This document shows, piece by piece, positions 1 to 11,931 of a stretch of 64,000 bases of DNA (positions are counted from its first letter, which is position 1; each line of letters opens with the position of its first letter). The stretch is from Termitomyces sp. T153. Lineage: Eukaryota; Basidiomycota; Agaricomycetes; Agaricales; Lyophyllaceae. Location of the stretch: NCBI GenBank assembly GCA_018296165.2, contig JACKQL020000045.1, forward strand, positions 1 through 64,000, written 5' to 3'. Position numbers and translations under genes: made by a program. Under the pieces are notes generated by a model. The model did no database searches and had not been told where the DNA came from. It saw nothing but the letters and a program-made list of their open reading frames with translations.

Positions 1-744
1 AAACCTAACTCCAGTAATCCTTCGTTCTTGTTTAGGCTACCATCGGGCATGGCCCAGAGTACTGAATATGTTCAAATGAAAACAACAACTTTGTCGGTGA
101 ACCTTTTGCTATTTTCCTGGTGTTGATACCAAAAGCGTCATCTGATTCACCCGAGTCCACCTCAGCCTGTTCCGTGTTTCAGTTATGTATCCTGAAGAAG
201 AAAAAAATGAGTAGCCTGCTTAGATCTACATAGACCAGGACCGGCGTACGAATAACTCCTTTCACAAGCGGCATTTCTGAGATAGATCCGGGCCATCAGT
301 GAATTGAGATACTCCAAGTTATCTCGGATGCTATCACGATACACATTTGTGATAATTCAGTACCTTGTGTGACCCCCGAACCGCACCGGTAATTCTATCC
401 TATGGATTCTTTGGTGTAATCGGGGAGAGAAAGATTTCCCCTCCCGATCAATTTCATTCTGGATATCCGAGAGAGAACCGCTCATAACGATGCTCAGTGC
501 TTGGTAGTACATTTATGTGTGGAATGGAGGATGCTAGATGACGTATGTATCATGACGAGGCATGCCTCTTGTAAACAACAAGGCTCCCAAGAGTCAGATG
601 AGAGAAGGCTTTGATATACACCTCTCTGCATGACCACATGGTACAGCCTCTGCATGTGGACCTGCTTTCTGCGATGAAAAGTCCGGCAACTATGGTGACT
701 GGCTGAAAGATGAGCAGAAATTGTGGCGAGGGATCTCAGAAACC
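1..744. other. Left edge, no gene recognised
   Basis: No convincing coding sequence is seen. The open frames here overlap or lie just past the 3' end of the ICT1-like gene and have no splice-compatible continuation. The stretch probably holds that gene's 3' UTR and terminator, though no specific signal can be named. Confidence 0.4.
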
Positions 745-1509
745 TCAATCCCACCCTCTTTTCGATCGGTTCTTCTTCACTTCGCTTCGATATGATTTAT
801 CCTGGCGACGACGAGCCTTTTCAGCACGCTCCAAAAACTCAACGCGTTTCCTCTGTTCTTGAGTTGGCTCGTTCTTGATATCGGCCGATGATGCGCTGAG
901 GACGAGGTCGTGCAACTGATACTCTCTGCTGAGTCGTTATACGAGCAAAGAATAAAGCCCACCTTCGACAAGCAGTCATCGATGTTCTGGGACTGGGAGC
1001 GAAAGACTGTCGATTGGATCTGAATTGATTTCGAAGATGAGACATAGTGTGGCTATCAGTGCATTCATTAGGTATCAATGCAACCATTAGGCGTGAGGCC
1101 ATACATTTGCCTTTATGTGTGAGTGGGCCCAGGCAGGAATCCATGATGAGTCAAGAGGACATTTCAAAGTAACTTTCGTGTTAACTTTGTTGACGTTCTG
1201 GCTCAAGCAGATAAGTGGAGCCAATTATTTAACAATCTCACACACCTGGCCACCTGGCCCGGAACTTCTGGAGAAATTCAGTTCAACCAACGACTTTGGT
1301 ATTGTCTGCGTCTTGAACTTGGAAATCCAGGCTTTTGCCTCGTGATGGTCCTCAGGGGTTGCAAGAGCTGTTAACTCTGGAGTTGGAGGTAAAGAATTTG
1401 CTGCCTGCGAATAGTTTCTTGGAGCTAGAGCTGCATTTTTTGTGAGATGTAGGGAAAGGCATCGCAACATCGTCGCAGTGTGGAATCGTCGTCTGAGCAC
1501 AATATCCAT
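745..1509 (-). CDS. Mitochondrial ICT1-like peptidyl-tRNA hydrolase (class I release-factor domain)
   Basis: The model has four exons: 1509-1246, 1197-1105, 1052-963 and 915-745. It gives a 205-aa protein, and all three introns are 47-52 nt with GT-AG ends and phase 0. The first 35 residues are rich in Arg, Leu and Ser, like a mitochondrial presequence. The release-factor core reads SRSSGPGGQ/NVNKVNTK, with the catalytic GGQ at residues 86-88 split from NVNKV by intron 1. A later segment, FRSQSQNIDDCLSK, and a very basic C-terminal tail (EVKKNRSKRGWD) are typical of ICT1/YaeJ proteins. These hydrolyse peptidyl-tRNA on stalled mitochondrial ribosomes. Unlike true release factors it has no codon-recognition domain, which fits the short length. 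The family call is secure; the exact role (ICT1 or a Pth4-like paralogue) is inferred. It is divergent from the RGS gene. Confidence 0.9.
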
Positions 1510-2238
1510 TATTAACCGGAAAATACCGATGCTAATAACCGTGACTCTTGGGCAGATCTCGCTATTTACACTTTCCGTTGTAATAGCCCACAGAATAGTA
1601 GAATGATGCTGTTCAACGTGAGTTGGCTCAAAAGCTGTGACAAAATCTAGCGCCCAAATTTTCTGTAAGTAGACGATTTAGATAATACTTATTTAACGTT
1701 TAGCGTTGAACTTGAACAATATATGTAACCATCACCTTGACCTGGGCGGACTTCCAAATATGTACACTTTTCGACTTCTTCAAGTGACAATGAATCCTTC
1801 TTGCTTTCCTTCTCCCAGTCGGTTCCATAAGTACTCTCTAGCAAGTGTTTAGAGTGCCGTCGTTGCTGGTATTGCGTCAGGACTTCCTAATTAGGCCCGG
1901 AGGCAATATTCAACCGTTGTCCAATCAACTCAGGTTCAGAAGGCAACTAACACATCGCCAGGTAAGGCAAAAAACTTCTTATGTACGAGTGGGCTTATCG
2001 ATTCTCAGACTTTTCTTTTGGAACCGATTCTCGTAAGAACTTGAAGAAATTCGGCTTTGGGACATCTATCAGAACCTCTGTCAATACAATTGTGGTATTA
2101 TACCCAGTTGGACTGCTGAAACCCATCCATTCCGGCAGCAACTTCCCCCCATTCGCCCATGCAGGTTAGGGCTGTGGGCGCATTGGCACCTGCTTACTCG
2201 CTTTAACTTGGTCTTTTCCTCCATCTTCCTTAATCTGA
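1510..2238. other. Intergenic, shared 5' region of two divergent genes
   Basis: These 729 bp separate the start codons of the ICT1-like gene (-) and the RGS gene (+). Only small open frames without family motifs are present. The stretch should hold both promoters, but no TATA box or binding site stands out. Confidence 0.4.
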
Positions 2239-4304
2239 ATGGCTTCGGCTCAAACCACAGACGCGGAACCTTTGAAGTCTGCTTACTTCGAGGTAGTGGC
2301 AAAGTCTCGGCTTCCAGAGGGGGAAGAACTAGCTGAACATGTCTTGAAGTTGACAAAGGTCGGTCGGCCATTTTATAAGGTCAGAATGTTGTCGTGTGCC
2401 CCATTTATCGTCTGAGGTAGCTCTAAGGACACTGCGGATCTCTTTGCAACGTTTATTGTAGCAAGTGAATTGAAATCTCACAGGCTTTTCTTTCGAACCT
2501 ACCCAAACTCTTTCTCGACGTGGGACTTTCATAGTTGAATTCGGTATAGACGACTGACTTCACCTAGAGATGACGCCGTTCGAACCCTGGAAAGGCTCAA
2601 ATTCTCACAATCGATGCGCACAACGAACCCAGACGATCCATCATCCGTTATCACGACTACGACCAACTTCGTGTTCTCGATGACGCGGCACGTGGCCATG
2701 GAACTCTGCCAACATTTCATGGATGCTCGGTATATCCGGAATGCCCTCGACCCATCTCTCAGCTTCTTTAAAGACAAAAGTTTACACTGCCTGACGCCGA
2801 AAGGTCTACACGTGCTCGAATCCTTCATTGAGAAAACCGGGATCGACGCCGACCACCTCCAACCTGTTCTCGAATCCGAGATCATATGCCCGAACTTGTT
2901 TTATGTCGAGCGAGAGTCCGCTGAGGATAACATTATCTTCCCATACAGCAGTATTATCGCCCTATTCCGATGGTTCGTGGGAAAACAGCCCAACTATTCC
3001 TCCAAGGATTGCCTTGAGCCCCCGTTACTACAACACAAGCAGTCCAAAGGCATTGGCTTGCAGGAAGTCATAGACCGCTCTGGATTGCTTTCACGGAAGG
3101 CGGTGCAGCGTCAATACTGCTTTGATGCAGTGGATGCCCTGGAATGGCTCTGTAATTTCACGTCTGTCAGCGGAAGAGAAGAGGCGGCACAGGTAGCAGC
3201 GCATTTTGAGCGTCTTGGGCTTATAGCGTTCGTTGGTAATCCAGAGAAGTACAACAACCAGGCTATCGTATTCACCGTCCACGGCTCTCCCGATGATCAA
3301 GGGTGTGACTTGATTGGTCGGGTGAGCATCGACTTTTTCTTCTCTACGCCATTGTGCCTAATCGTCATCGTATGCTACTGGTAGACCCAAGGAGAATTTT
3401 GGTGTGCCAATAAGGTATATTACCAAGTGACTGACAAAGGGCGCTGGGTGGCCGGATGGGACTTTAATCCTGCACTCAAATCCCTTTGTGAACGAGAATC
3501 AGAGGAAATCGATGAAAAGGCCGGACGGGGTGAGATATCGTTTCTCAAAAATCCGATCCTCCTCTGACAGATCTTTCAGTCCCAAGAGAACGCGTAACAC
3601 CTACCCACCGATTACATTACATTCTCAGAGAACAATCATATCGCTCCCTTTTCCGCGCCTTCTTGCATGAAAACTATTGCGAAGAACACATCCTGTACTG
3701 GCTCGATGTTGATGCCATCAACCGCAAGTTCAACGTCACCTCCAGCGCCATCTCCGGTGCCACCACCAACCATTCTTCTGCTTATGATACACAAGTCAGG
3801 CAAGATCGCAAGAAGCACCATCAAGCGCTCTTAAAGAAGGCGGTGCACATATACAAGTCCTATCTCCACCCTAATAGTCAGTTTGAGCTGAATACCGACT
3901 ATACGCTGCGGAATGAGTTATTCCGTTTCATTGATACGGTGTCACTATCGACGAACAGGGAAAAGGTTTCGGGCTCAGGGGCGGACTTGGAAGATAGGAC
4001 GGCTCGGATCATGAACTGTAATGGCGAGCAGCTCCAGAATCTCATGACGCAGTTCAACAAGATACAAGGCCACACGTTCCGTGTGATGCTTATGGACTCA
4101 CTTCCCAAGGTACACCCTCTATTTTCTCTTTTCTCTGTGTTGAAGAAGAAAAAAATCCCTTTGATGTAGTTCGTACAGACAGAGAAATTCATCGCACTCC
4201 AACAACAGCTCGGTGATATGAACATCAAAATTGCAGGCGCCGACTCTGCGCTATTGCCTGGAAACAGCGGAGCGTTCATCTCTCACTCGTATCTCGTCAA
4301 CTAA
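2239..4304 (+). CDS. Regulator of G-protein signalling with DEP domains (Sst2/FlbA/Thn1 type)
   Basis: The model has six exons: 2239-2379, 2428-2519, 2568-3321, 3385-3529, 3580-4109 and 4170-4304. Frames are continuous and the product is 598 aa. Residues about 38-150 form a first DEP-like region (DLFATFIVA, FFRTYPNSFST, MELCQHFMDARYI). Residues about 236-320 form a second DEP (ALEWLCNFTSVSGREEA, HFERLGLIAFV). The RGS box follows from about 385 (LFRAFLHENYCEEHILYWLD) to about 580. Family knowledge: such proteins speed GTP hydrolysis on heterotrimeric G-alpha subunits and damp pheromone or nutrient signals; in Schizophyllum the homologue is Thn1. The start ATG was chosen because the residues after it match the conserved N-terminus of the family. 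The acceptor of intron 3 was picked to keep a TQGEF segment. Nothing looks broken. Confidence 0.92.
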
Positions 4305-6780
4305 GGCGGCGAGTGGCTTCCTACTCTGTTCCTTCTCCTTGCAAAACTAGGTGCATTTTACTCATAACCCACATCCTAGCCGAGAAATTGTTTGCGCTTG
4401 CGAACCCGAAGAGACAATTTTGACCTTTCACCTTTGATAGATTGATCTCCTATCAAGGAATGTCATCCCGGATATCATTCTCCATCTGCAAACACTGGTG
4501 CTCGTCCCACTCCATCACAATAAACCATACACTTCGACGTATAGGGTATTGGGCATGCATGTAGAAGTCTGTCGACTAGATTGACCTTAATTTACATATA
4601 TAATCATAATACACTTACTACACATAATACTACTACCCTTTTACTACTTAATTATTACGACTTAGTTATTAATTATTTTCATCCGATTTTCAAGTTTCTG
4701 AAAAGAGGAGAACACACCCGAGACCGATAGTCCGGCCCCAAAGAGAATTGAGGTCTACACAGATAGATATCGATCCTATTGCAGGGGCAAGAGTCTAGTT
4801 TGGAGAAAAAGACACCCACAACATTACAACAGGGAGCTAAAACACTCTAAATAACGCAGGCGAAATCATGACAGACCTCACCCCAGGACAGCAACCTTCA
4901 AGAAATTATGAGCGAGTCCCAATTCACGATAGACGGTCTCACGGAATCACTAGAGTACCGTCGACCATCCAAGTGAAATATCTGCGGAACAATTTCGTAC
5001 AGTTCAATGATACTGATTATTATAATGCACTCATACTGATCGGAACGACCATGTCGTGAATAATTTCTAACTCCGCACCAGATCAGGCCCAACTCTCAAA
5101 GTTCCTGTTACACTTCACACGGCTCACAGCATACTACATGAACCGAAGCCGTCAAGTCTTCAATGAACTGGATGACTACTTTAAGCTTAGTTCAGAATAA
5201 TGACGCTCTCAGCAGATGATGGTCTATTGGGCGAGCTCATCTCGCGCGAGAGATACTCTAGGAGCTTGTGGTGAGATTACTTCGGTCACTTACTCTTCGC
5301 TTGTTTTAGCACTTTCTAAGGGTCCGCTGTTGCTGAATGTATAGTCTCAGGGGGACTATTTCATTTTACCGTGCTAGTTTGCAGCCTGACACCATTCGGA
5401 CTCTCATGATGACAAAGTATGGACTTAAATTGGTTTGTCACATTCCAAACACATTGTTGTGGCAACATTTTAATCTGTTTTTGCTTCCAAGGTTGTACCC
5501 ATTCTCTACGGTTCACCGTCGTAAGATTACCGCGTCGTACCGTTTGGACCTTGACCATAAGGCACGGTCCACAGTCATTGTCGTAACCGTTTTTTTGCCG
5601 TAACTTTATGGCCGTGTCGTAAACGGATAGCGTGTACCCCTAAACTGTGTGTAGTCTTTCCCACTTTCCCGATGTTGGTGTTTCCCATACTGAGTTGTTT
5701 CAAAAAGTTTACCGATTCCGTTCAAATTTCGGCTCGTCGAAAAGAGAATGGAATCGTCACATTTGACAGATCGAAGCTGTCCACAGAAGAGAACATAAAA
5801 TTTGTGATACTTATTGGAAGATTGTCAAAGGATGACTTGGTATCAGAAGATCTCCATACATCTGCCGTAACAAGAAGTTTTAATATTTGGAACGGGGTAG
5901 TACGTGATGTCGGCTCTCTAGAAAACCCGGAGCCACTCGCCTTCTCAAGAGTGGGGATCATAAATCATAATAATCATTTCAGGCACAGCAAAGGTACACA
6001 TACTTCTGGTTCTTGCAACGATACGTCGACATAGGTTCATGAGCGGTACATGAGGCTAGGATTGTACCTCAGAGCTTCTGTGGCATCTCCTCTTAGTCTT
6101 CAGAAGCTATCCATTTCTATATGAACCGAAGACAACATGGCATGAGCTACATGCGTCTGCGAGATTTGGTGGCACAATACTACGGCATACATTTGAAACC
6201 ACGGAACTGAAATGCAGGAACAATACGATTCAGAACCGGAATAACCGAAAATGACGCATGACATTGAAATCCACTCAGGCTTGCCGACTGACTGTGCACT
6301 GCCAAATCGTTGTCTCCCGGACAAGTTCAATCTAGTTCTAGCGTTTTCGAGACCAGTATATCCGTTTGGAAAGCTAAGCACACAGCACATTAAAATTTGA
6401 CTTTGAGTTGCTTATTACATTACCTACGTTAACAGACAAGCATCAGATAGTACTCATCATGCTTGTAAAGGACCATGATTATGATAGGACCATGATGATA
6501 ACACCTCTTCAAATGATCTTCAATAGAAATAATTGAGGGATTTTCTGGAAGCCCCCTTCACTCGACTTTGGTGCTCATCAAACTCATAAGCTATGCTACT
6601 TGTCTCCAATCATAGTTTCCCTCATTGCTAATACCGTGAGGATATCAGGCGGCAGAACTGCGGATCTTGGGCTCGTCACCGACCTGGTCGGCATCCGTGG
6701 AAGTATTCTAATCCGAGTGGCAACGTCATTCACTTGACTTGCCGTGTGGCGTAGCGAGGACTTGACGAAGACTCGGAAAA
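4305..6780. other. Long non-coding or unresolved stretch
   Basis: No gene is recognised. There is an AT-rich patch at about 4600-4690. A 120-codon plus-strand open frame at 5672-6034 has ordinary composition but no motif and no clear splice partner. A minus-strand frame at 6100-6390 is equally anonymous. CpG is not depleted here, so this is not the same kind of DNA as the transposon half. Confidence 0.35.
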
Positions 6781-6789
6781 CCGGCTCAT

Positions 6790-7070
6790 CAAGATACTTA
6801 CCTGTCGATATCTATACGTATCTTGTTGGGAAGGCAATCTTTTTGCCGTCTACGAACAATACGGGGAACGGAGTGCCGAGGATTTTCGACTGAGTTTGAT
6901 AAGTGCCTACCTCCAGTATGTATCTACCTCGTGTCCTTGGACATCTTGCATCGCTGGAATATCTTCCGGCGCTGAAGTTCTGGAAGAGTGTTATAGATTG
7001 CTTGTCCTTCTAGGTCATTCACTTGAATGTGCTCTTCCACGGGTTTCGGTCCCTTCTGCTAGAGCTCCTC
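6790..7070 (-). pseudogene. Gene-like exons of unknown protein, probably a relic
   Basis: Two minus-strand segments read like real protein. One at 7058-6928 starts after a CTAG acceptor (QKGPKPVEEHIQVNDLEG, then LPELQRRKIFQRCKM). The other lies at about 6895-6812 (ILGTPFPVLFVDGKKIAF, then a stop). I could not join them in frame with ordinary splice sites, nor find a start exon. The second has a thioredoxin-like flavour (TPFPVLFVDG), but no CxxC is visible. It may be a decayed gene or one with an exon I missed. Confidence 0.3.
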
Positions 7071-7943
7071 GAGAAGTACGCGTGTTCGAGACTATGGAGC
7101 GCATAATTCTATGACCATTACCATTCTACGACCATTACCATCCTTTACAAATACGAAGGCCCATCAGCCCTATACCTCTTAGTACTGCTTATCGAAACAG
7201 GACCGTCTTGTGACCACATCATAAAACCTACCAATATCGCCATCAGCTTCCGCGATCCAATGCCGCTGTAACTGTGGACTTGCAAGTACTATGGCGACCT
7301 CACGGCACGTTCTCGGACCTCCCAATCTCCGCCCAAGCCATGGAAGTCGGCCTCTTCGATCCTCGTTGCTTAATTGATGCAATGTTAACTATATTTCTCA
7401 AAATGATGATCAAAGTACACGTCCGTGACTCCAAGTCCTCGCGTTGGAATCCTCATCGCTGTGTACCCTTCCCGCTTCCCGAGCTTCAGGTGCACTTTGT
7501 GCCTGCACCGGTCTATCCACGTGGCTTGAGTATGAAGGAAGACTGTCGCCAATGCTTCTCGTTTTAATAACTAGACTTGTAGGTATCATTTATGGATAAT
7601 GACGCCTGTATCTCGAGAAACTCCATTTAGTAAGTGATAGGGTCTTATGTATGTAGGATGGCTGGTGCTCCAGTGAATTTCTGTTTTGTGTGACTGTGTC
7701 AAGACAATTCGAACGGCCTTTGTGCCAGGTTCCTGCTCCGCGAAGTCTGGAGATCAGTTGACAGGGAATGTTGATAATTCATATCTGCTGTCGAGCTAAT
7801 CGCTGCTGGTTACGGACAGCAAATAAGGACAAACTTTGTGAAGAAGTTTTGAGTTGCCATTCCTTCTTACACCCTCCTTTCATTTGCCGTTCCCTCTTAT
7901 ATCCCCCGTCCTTGGGACTTTCGCTCTTTTTCACGCTCTTTCA
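7071..7943. other. Upstream region of the DUF1996 gene, unresolved ORFs
   Basis: An open plus-strand frame covers 7274-7567 and overlaps a minus frame at 7179-7382. Neither shows a family motif. A pyrimidine-rich stretch runs from about 7850 to 7940 just before the DUF1996 start codon; such CT-rich leaders are common upstream of highly expressed fungal genes. Confidence 0.3.
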
Positions 7944-10664
7944 ATGGCGCGACATGTCATGAAAGCCTTGACTCTTCTCTTTGCTGCTCTTTCAAGTGTC
8001 AATGGATACTGGCTGATGGGAATTGGTCGGTGTTTTCGATTTTTCTCAAGTTCTGCGGCTCAAAACAGTTGACCCGTGCTTTACGTAGAGGATTTCATTA
8101 CCACTGAACGTCTGGATCCTATCGTCAATCCTGGCAGAGTCTCTGGCCATGTGCATTCTGGTATGGCAGTGACAGAAAGTCTAAATTCCTAGCCGACAAC
8201 ATTGATCAAAATTCGCTTAGTCCTCGGCGGGAGTAATTTCAGGATGAACACCAACACCAATGCTCTCCGACAGAGCCAGTGTACGTCTATACCAATCCCA
8301 GAAGACAAGTCGAACTACTGGTTTCCTGTGTGTATACAATCTACGATTAAATGGCCTTGATAATCACTTTCCGTTCTTCAGCACCTTTACTTCCAGTATG
8401 TCTAAAGACCATGAGGAACGTGTCAGTATCTTGATAACCACTTATAGATGGGCCAACGGCAGTTTCACGAGTATGAATGGCGGAGCAGTCATGTTGGTCA
8501 CACTGATACTAAACCTTCTGTTTTCCTAATCTTTTGTATCTCAGATGTATGGTCTATGTTCATCTTTCGTGGCTCGATTCTCAATCTACGTCTTTCAGAT
8601 TACTTGTTCAGCGATACTCCTGGAACCACCACCGCATTCCCAGATGATGTACGTGATTTTCACTCCTCTATATCCAAAGCAAACTGACCTTGAGGTAAAT
8701 AGCTTCGTATGCTTAGCGGTGAGATCGGACCACTTGTAATAGTACAACTCAGCCTCATCATACTCAGGGGATCCTACCTTACGCACATACGATCCCAACA
8801 GCTATGCTCAACAAGCTGTCACATTCCTATGCTTAGATTTCAATGGGGTCTCTACCCGCTGGAATTCTTTGCCTCCCAATGGCTGTCCTTCAGGTATCCG
8901 TGCTCAGATTGTATGTATACATTTCGTCTGTATGTGTTATCATGAGTCGACCTAACTTTGACGATAGAACTTCCCGAGCTGCTGGGATGGCAAGGTTTGT
9001 TGACAGATCTTGCTCATTCTCCAGTGATGACAATAAATCACGATCAGAATCTTGATTCGTCCGACCATAAATCTCATGTTGCATTTCCTTCTGGCGGACC
9101 CGATTCTGGTACTTGCAGTGATCCCAAATTTCCAGTCACCCTTCCGCGTATCTTCATCGAGGTCACATCATCTATCTTCTATGACCTGTTTCAAATCCTA
9201 ACGTTATTTTGAATAGGTCTATTGGGCTTCCAACGATTTTGACAATGTCCGTTCTCAGGCCATGAACTCAACCCAGCCTTTTGTGTACGTGGTTTCAGTC
9301 GGTCTCAATATCAACGACCGACAGCATGTTTAGGTACTCCTATGGAGATCCCACCGGGTATGGATATCATGCCGGTATGTTTCATTGCTTGCCTTTCTTC
9401 GACCTTCTTATCGGATATATAGATTTCCTCAACGGCTGGGACAAGGGTGTTCTGCAGAAGGCTGTCGACAATTGCCATTGTAACCCTTATGGTGACGTGA
9501 GTTATGATTTCCTATCATTATTTCTTTTCGTTAAACATTCTGTGGGCAGCCCACTTGTTGCGTTGATCAGGGAATCTTCCACATGAATAATGGACAGACA
9601 TGTCGCATTACAAAAGCTATTGATGAGCAAAGTGCGCTAGAACCATCGTGTATGATTGTCTGACTAATTGTAATTTCACTATGTTCGTAGCAACGGGAAC
9701 CTTGAATAAACTCCCAGGCAACAATCCGGTTCAGAAGGAGGGTGTCCAGGCTACGATGTATACTGACCCTAATACTCCCGCTCTCCTTTCCCCCATCTAC
9801 GCATACACTGGAGATAGCCCTACCCAGGTCGGCACTGTCATTATTCCTCCTGCATTTGGACCTACCGCCGCGTCGTCCCATGCGTCATCAGCGTTTTCCA
9901 CGAAGAGTGCTTCGAGCACTGTTGTTTCTGGGTCTTTGTCTTCGGCTGTCGCGTTGCCCAGCTCATCTGTACCTTCGTCGGGAAGTATGTCCGCGTCATC
10001 CAAGCCGGCCGTTTCCTTCGCAGCACCTTCTATGCCTTCCATAATAGTTCCCCCTGCTTCCTTGGCCCCCTTTACCTCGATGCTTCGCTCCACCATCCAC
10101 ATGACCTCCGTCATAGCTCAACCAAGTCCTGTTCCTTCTCTTGGTAATGATGAGGTTGACTGTGAAGAAGCGGATGATGAGGAGACGGATAGTATTTCTC
10201 ATGGCGCTACGTCGACCAATCCAACTGCGATCCCTACAGAGTCGATTCCAGGTGCTCCTGTGTTTACATCTGCCTCAGTGTCACACTCCGCCAGTTCTAC
10301 GGCTCTGATTCCAGCTCAAACGAGTTCCAGTTCTTCTGATGATCATAATGAGGACTGTGAAGAAGAGGACGACGATGAGACAAACGATATCCTTCTTGGC
10401 ACTTCACCCGCTGGATCGGAATCTAAAGTTTCTGCTGACTCAGTTCATCACACTCCCACCACCACCGTTGTCGGTGCTTCAACCACACCAACTGGGAACC
10501 TCCCAGTGGGGTCTGTTTCCAACTCTCAGCCTGCTTGCGCGACAGGAAAGTTCAGACACAAGCGTCTGAGGAAGCAACAGGCTCAACAGGATAAACGTTC
10601 CTTCCACCATGCTCGTTCATTTCACGATCGATTCGTGAGATCTCACCATGCTCGTGCGTTCTGA
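7944..10664 (+). CDS. Secreted DUF1996-domain protein with acidic Ser/Thr-rich tail, 16 exons
   Basis: Exons: 7944-8025, 8089-8160, 8221-8327, 8382-8395, 8448-8492, 8545-8546, 8599-8648, 8703-8718, 8768-8910, 8968-8994, 9048-9161, 9217-9284, 9334-9374, 9423-9496, 9550-9631 and 9691-10664. The frame is continuous for 636 aa. Residues 1-21 are a signal peptide (ALTLLFAALSSVNG). Residues about 22-320 carry the DUF1996 hallmarks: FITTERLDPIVNPG, SGHVHSVLGGSNF, WFPHLYFQWANGSF, QQAVTFLCLDFNG, SSDHKSHVAFPSGG and GYHADFLNGWD. The last exon is low-complexity Ser/Thr/Pro with two acidic clusters (DCEEADDEETD, DCEEEDDDETND) and ends in a basic, His-rich tail. Family role: extracellular, function unknown, often with a C-terminal WSC domain in other fungi; no WSC is seen here. 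Three exons are 2, 14 and 16 nt. Exon 6, only two bases, is required to keep both frame and the conserved AVIYYLFSD segment. Confidence 0.88.
8545..8546 (+). other. Predicted 2-nt microexon of the DUF1996 gene
   Basis: The dinucleotide AT lies between two 52-nt introns, 8493-8544 and 8547-8598. Both have GT...CAG ends and branch-like CTAAT or CTCAAT motifs. Without it the exon ending at 8492 (phase 2) cannot join the exon starting at 8599 (phase 1). With it the product reads VIYYLFSD. Confidence 0.65.
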
Positions 10665-11931
10665 AAAGCTGCGAGACTTCTTTCCTTCCATCAGCTGCAG
10701 GCTCAACTGTCCTCGTCTCAACATATACTGTCTGGAATTTATTCCCCACCACTTCCATCTTCTGTCGTGCCATATTGATTGTGCGCACATCTTCCATGTA
10801 GAATACCACTCATCTTGCCAGTGGCGTCATTGCTACCAAGTGTAGTCCTACACCAATAGTGCTATTCTGTAGTATGTTCATATGAGTACAATGTCTATAT
10901 AAGCGATATTCATATCATTCATGTCTCGTCTGGAATTGATGCGGAATTTTCCACCAAATCTTCGGGCAAAACCATGAGCTCGGGCCATAGGGAAAGGTAT
11001 GTATTTCTGCTACGATTACGAGGTCGTCTAGGGTCCAAAGAGGTTGTGCTTTGGAGGACATTAGATCTCTTCCCAGGAGATGGATCAATTCCAGGACGGT
11101 TTTGCGCTTATAAAGCAGCTGTCTCGGAATGTCCAATAGTCAAGCGAACGTTCCTACACCTTTGTCATCGGGAGATCATTCACGAGTCCGGCAGTGATCT
11201 CCAAAACGTATGCCCGCAGGCACCCATAGGAAAATACATTATCCTCTGACGTGAATTTACGCCGTGATCGACTTTTGTCCTTTCGGGGCCTGGGACCAGT
11301 ATGGGTTTAGTGCTATAAATGATGGCAAACAGCCTGTTAGTGCATAAACTTCCATGCCACCACTGGCCGCGATGCCACCCCCAGATCCGTTTTCACTCAA
11401 TGATACGGGTATTGTCACAGAATACAGTTACGATCCCTGGTCCATCTAATCAGAATATCTGAGATGAACGAAATAATTGGAAGTGCTAAAATCTAGGCCA
11501 TCTTGGACTATTGATTGCAGTCATGGCACAAAACAGCGATGTCTTTGCGCAACAATTCCATAACAACGCCGATACCGATGTCATTGTTGTGATTTTGATG
11601 AGTGAGGAGAGACACATCGACGAGAGATGTATGCTCGTTGGTGCAGCGTGTTACTACGGTACTGTGTGAGGACTAAAATCAAAGCCATTACATATCAAAG
11701 AATAGGCTTTTTTGGACAAGACATGGAACCACATTTGCATACTCCAGTCAACAAGTGTCAGGCAATACTGAACTCTATATATCGCAGTACCACGTATTAA
11801 AAATGCCACTGTACCATATCATAGTCTCGGGGGTCAAATCGATTGACGATTTGGTTGACTGAGGATCCAAATAATGTTGAACCTCCTCCATCGATAACAG
11901 AAAATGGATGAATAGCGTCGGAGGCTCCTCC
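10665..11931. other. Intergenic, nothing recognised
   Basis: These 1.27 kb lie between the 3' ends of two convergent genes. Only short open frames without motifs are present. No repeat or RNA gene was seen. Confidence 0.4.

Noticed and set aside
9797..10114. Minus-strand open frame over the DUF1996 tail
   Set aside because: It is a shadow of a codon-biased Ser/Thr-rich coding exon.
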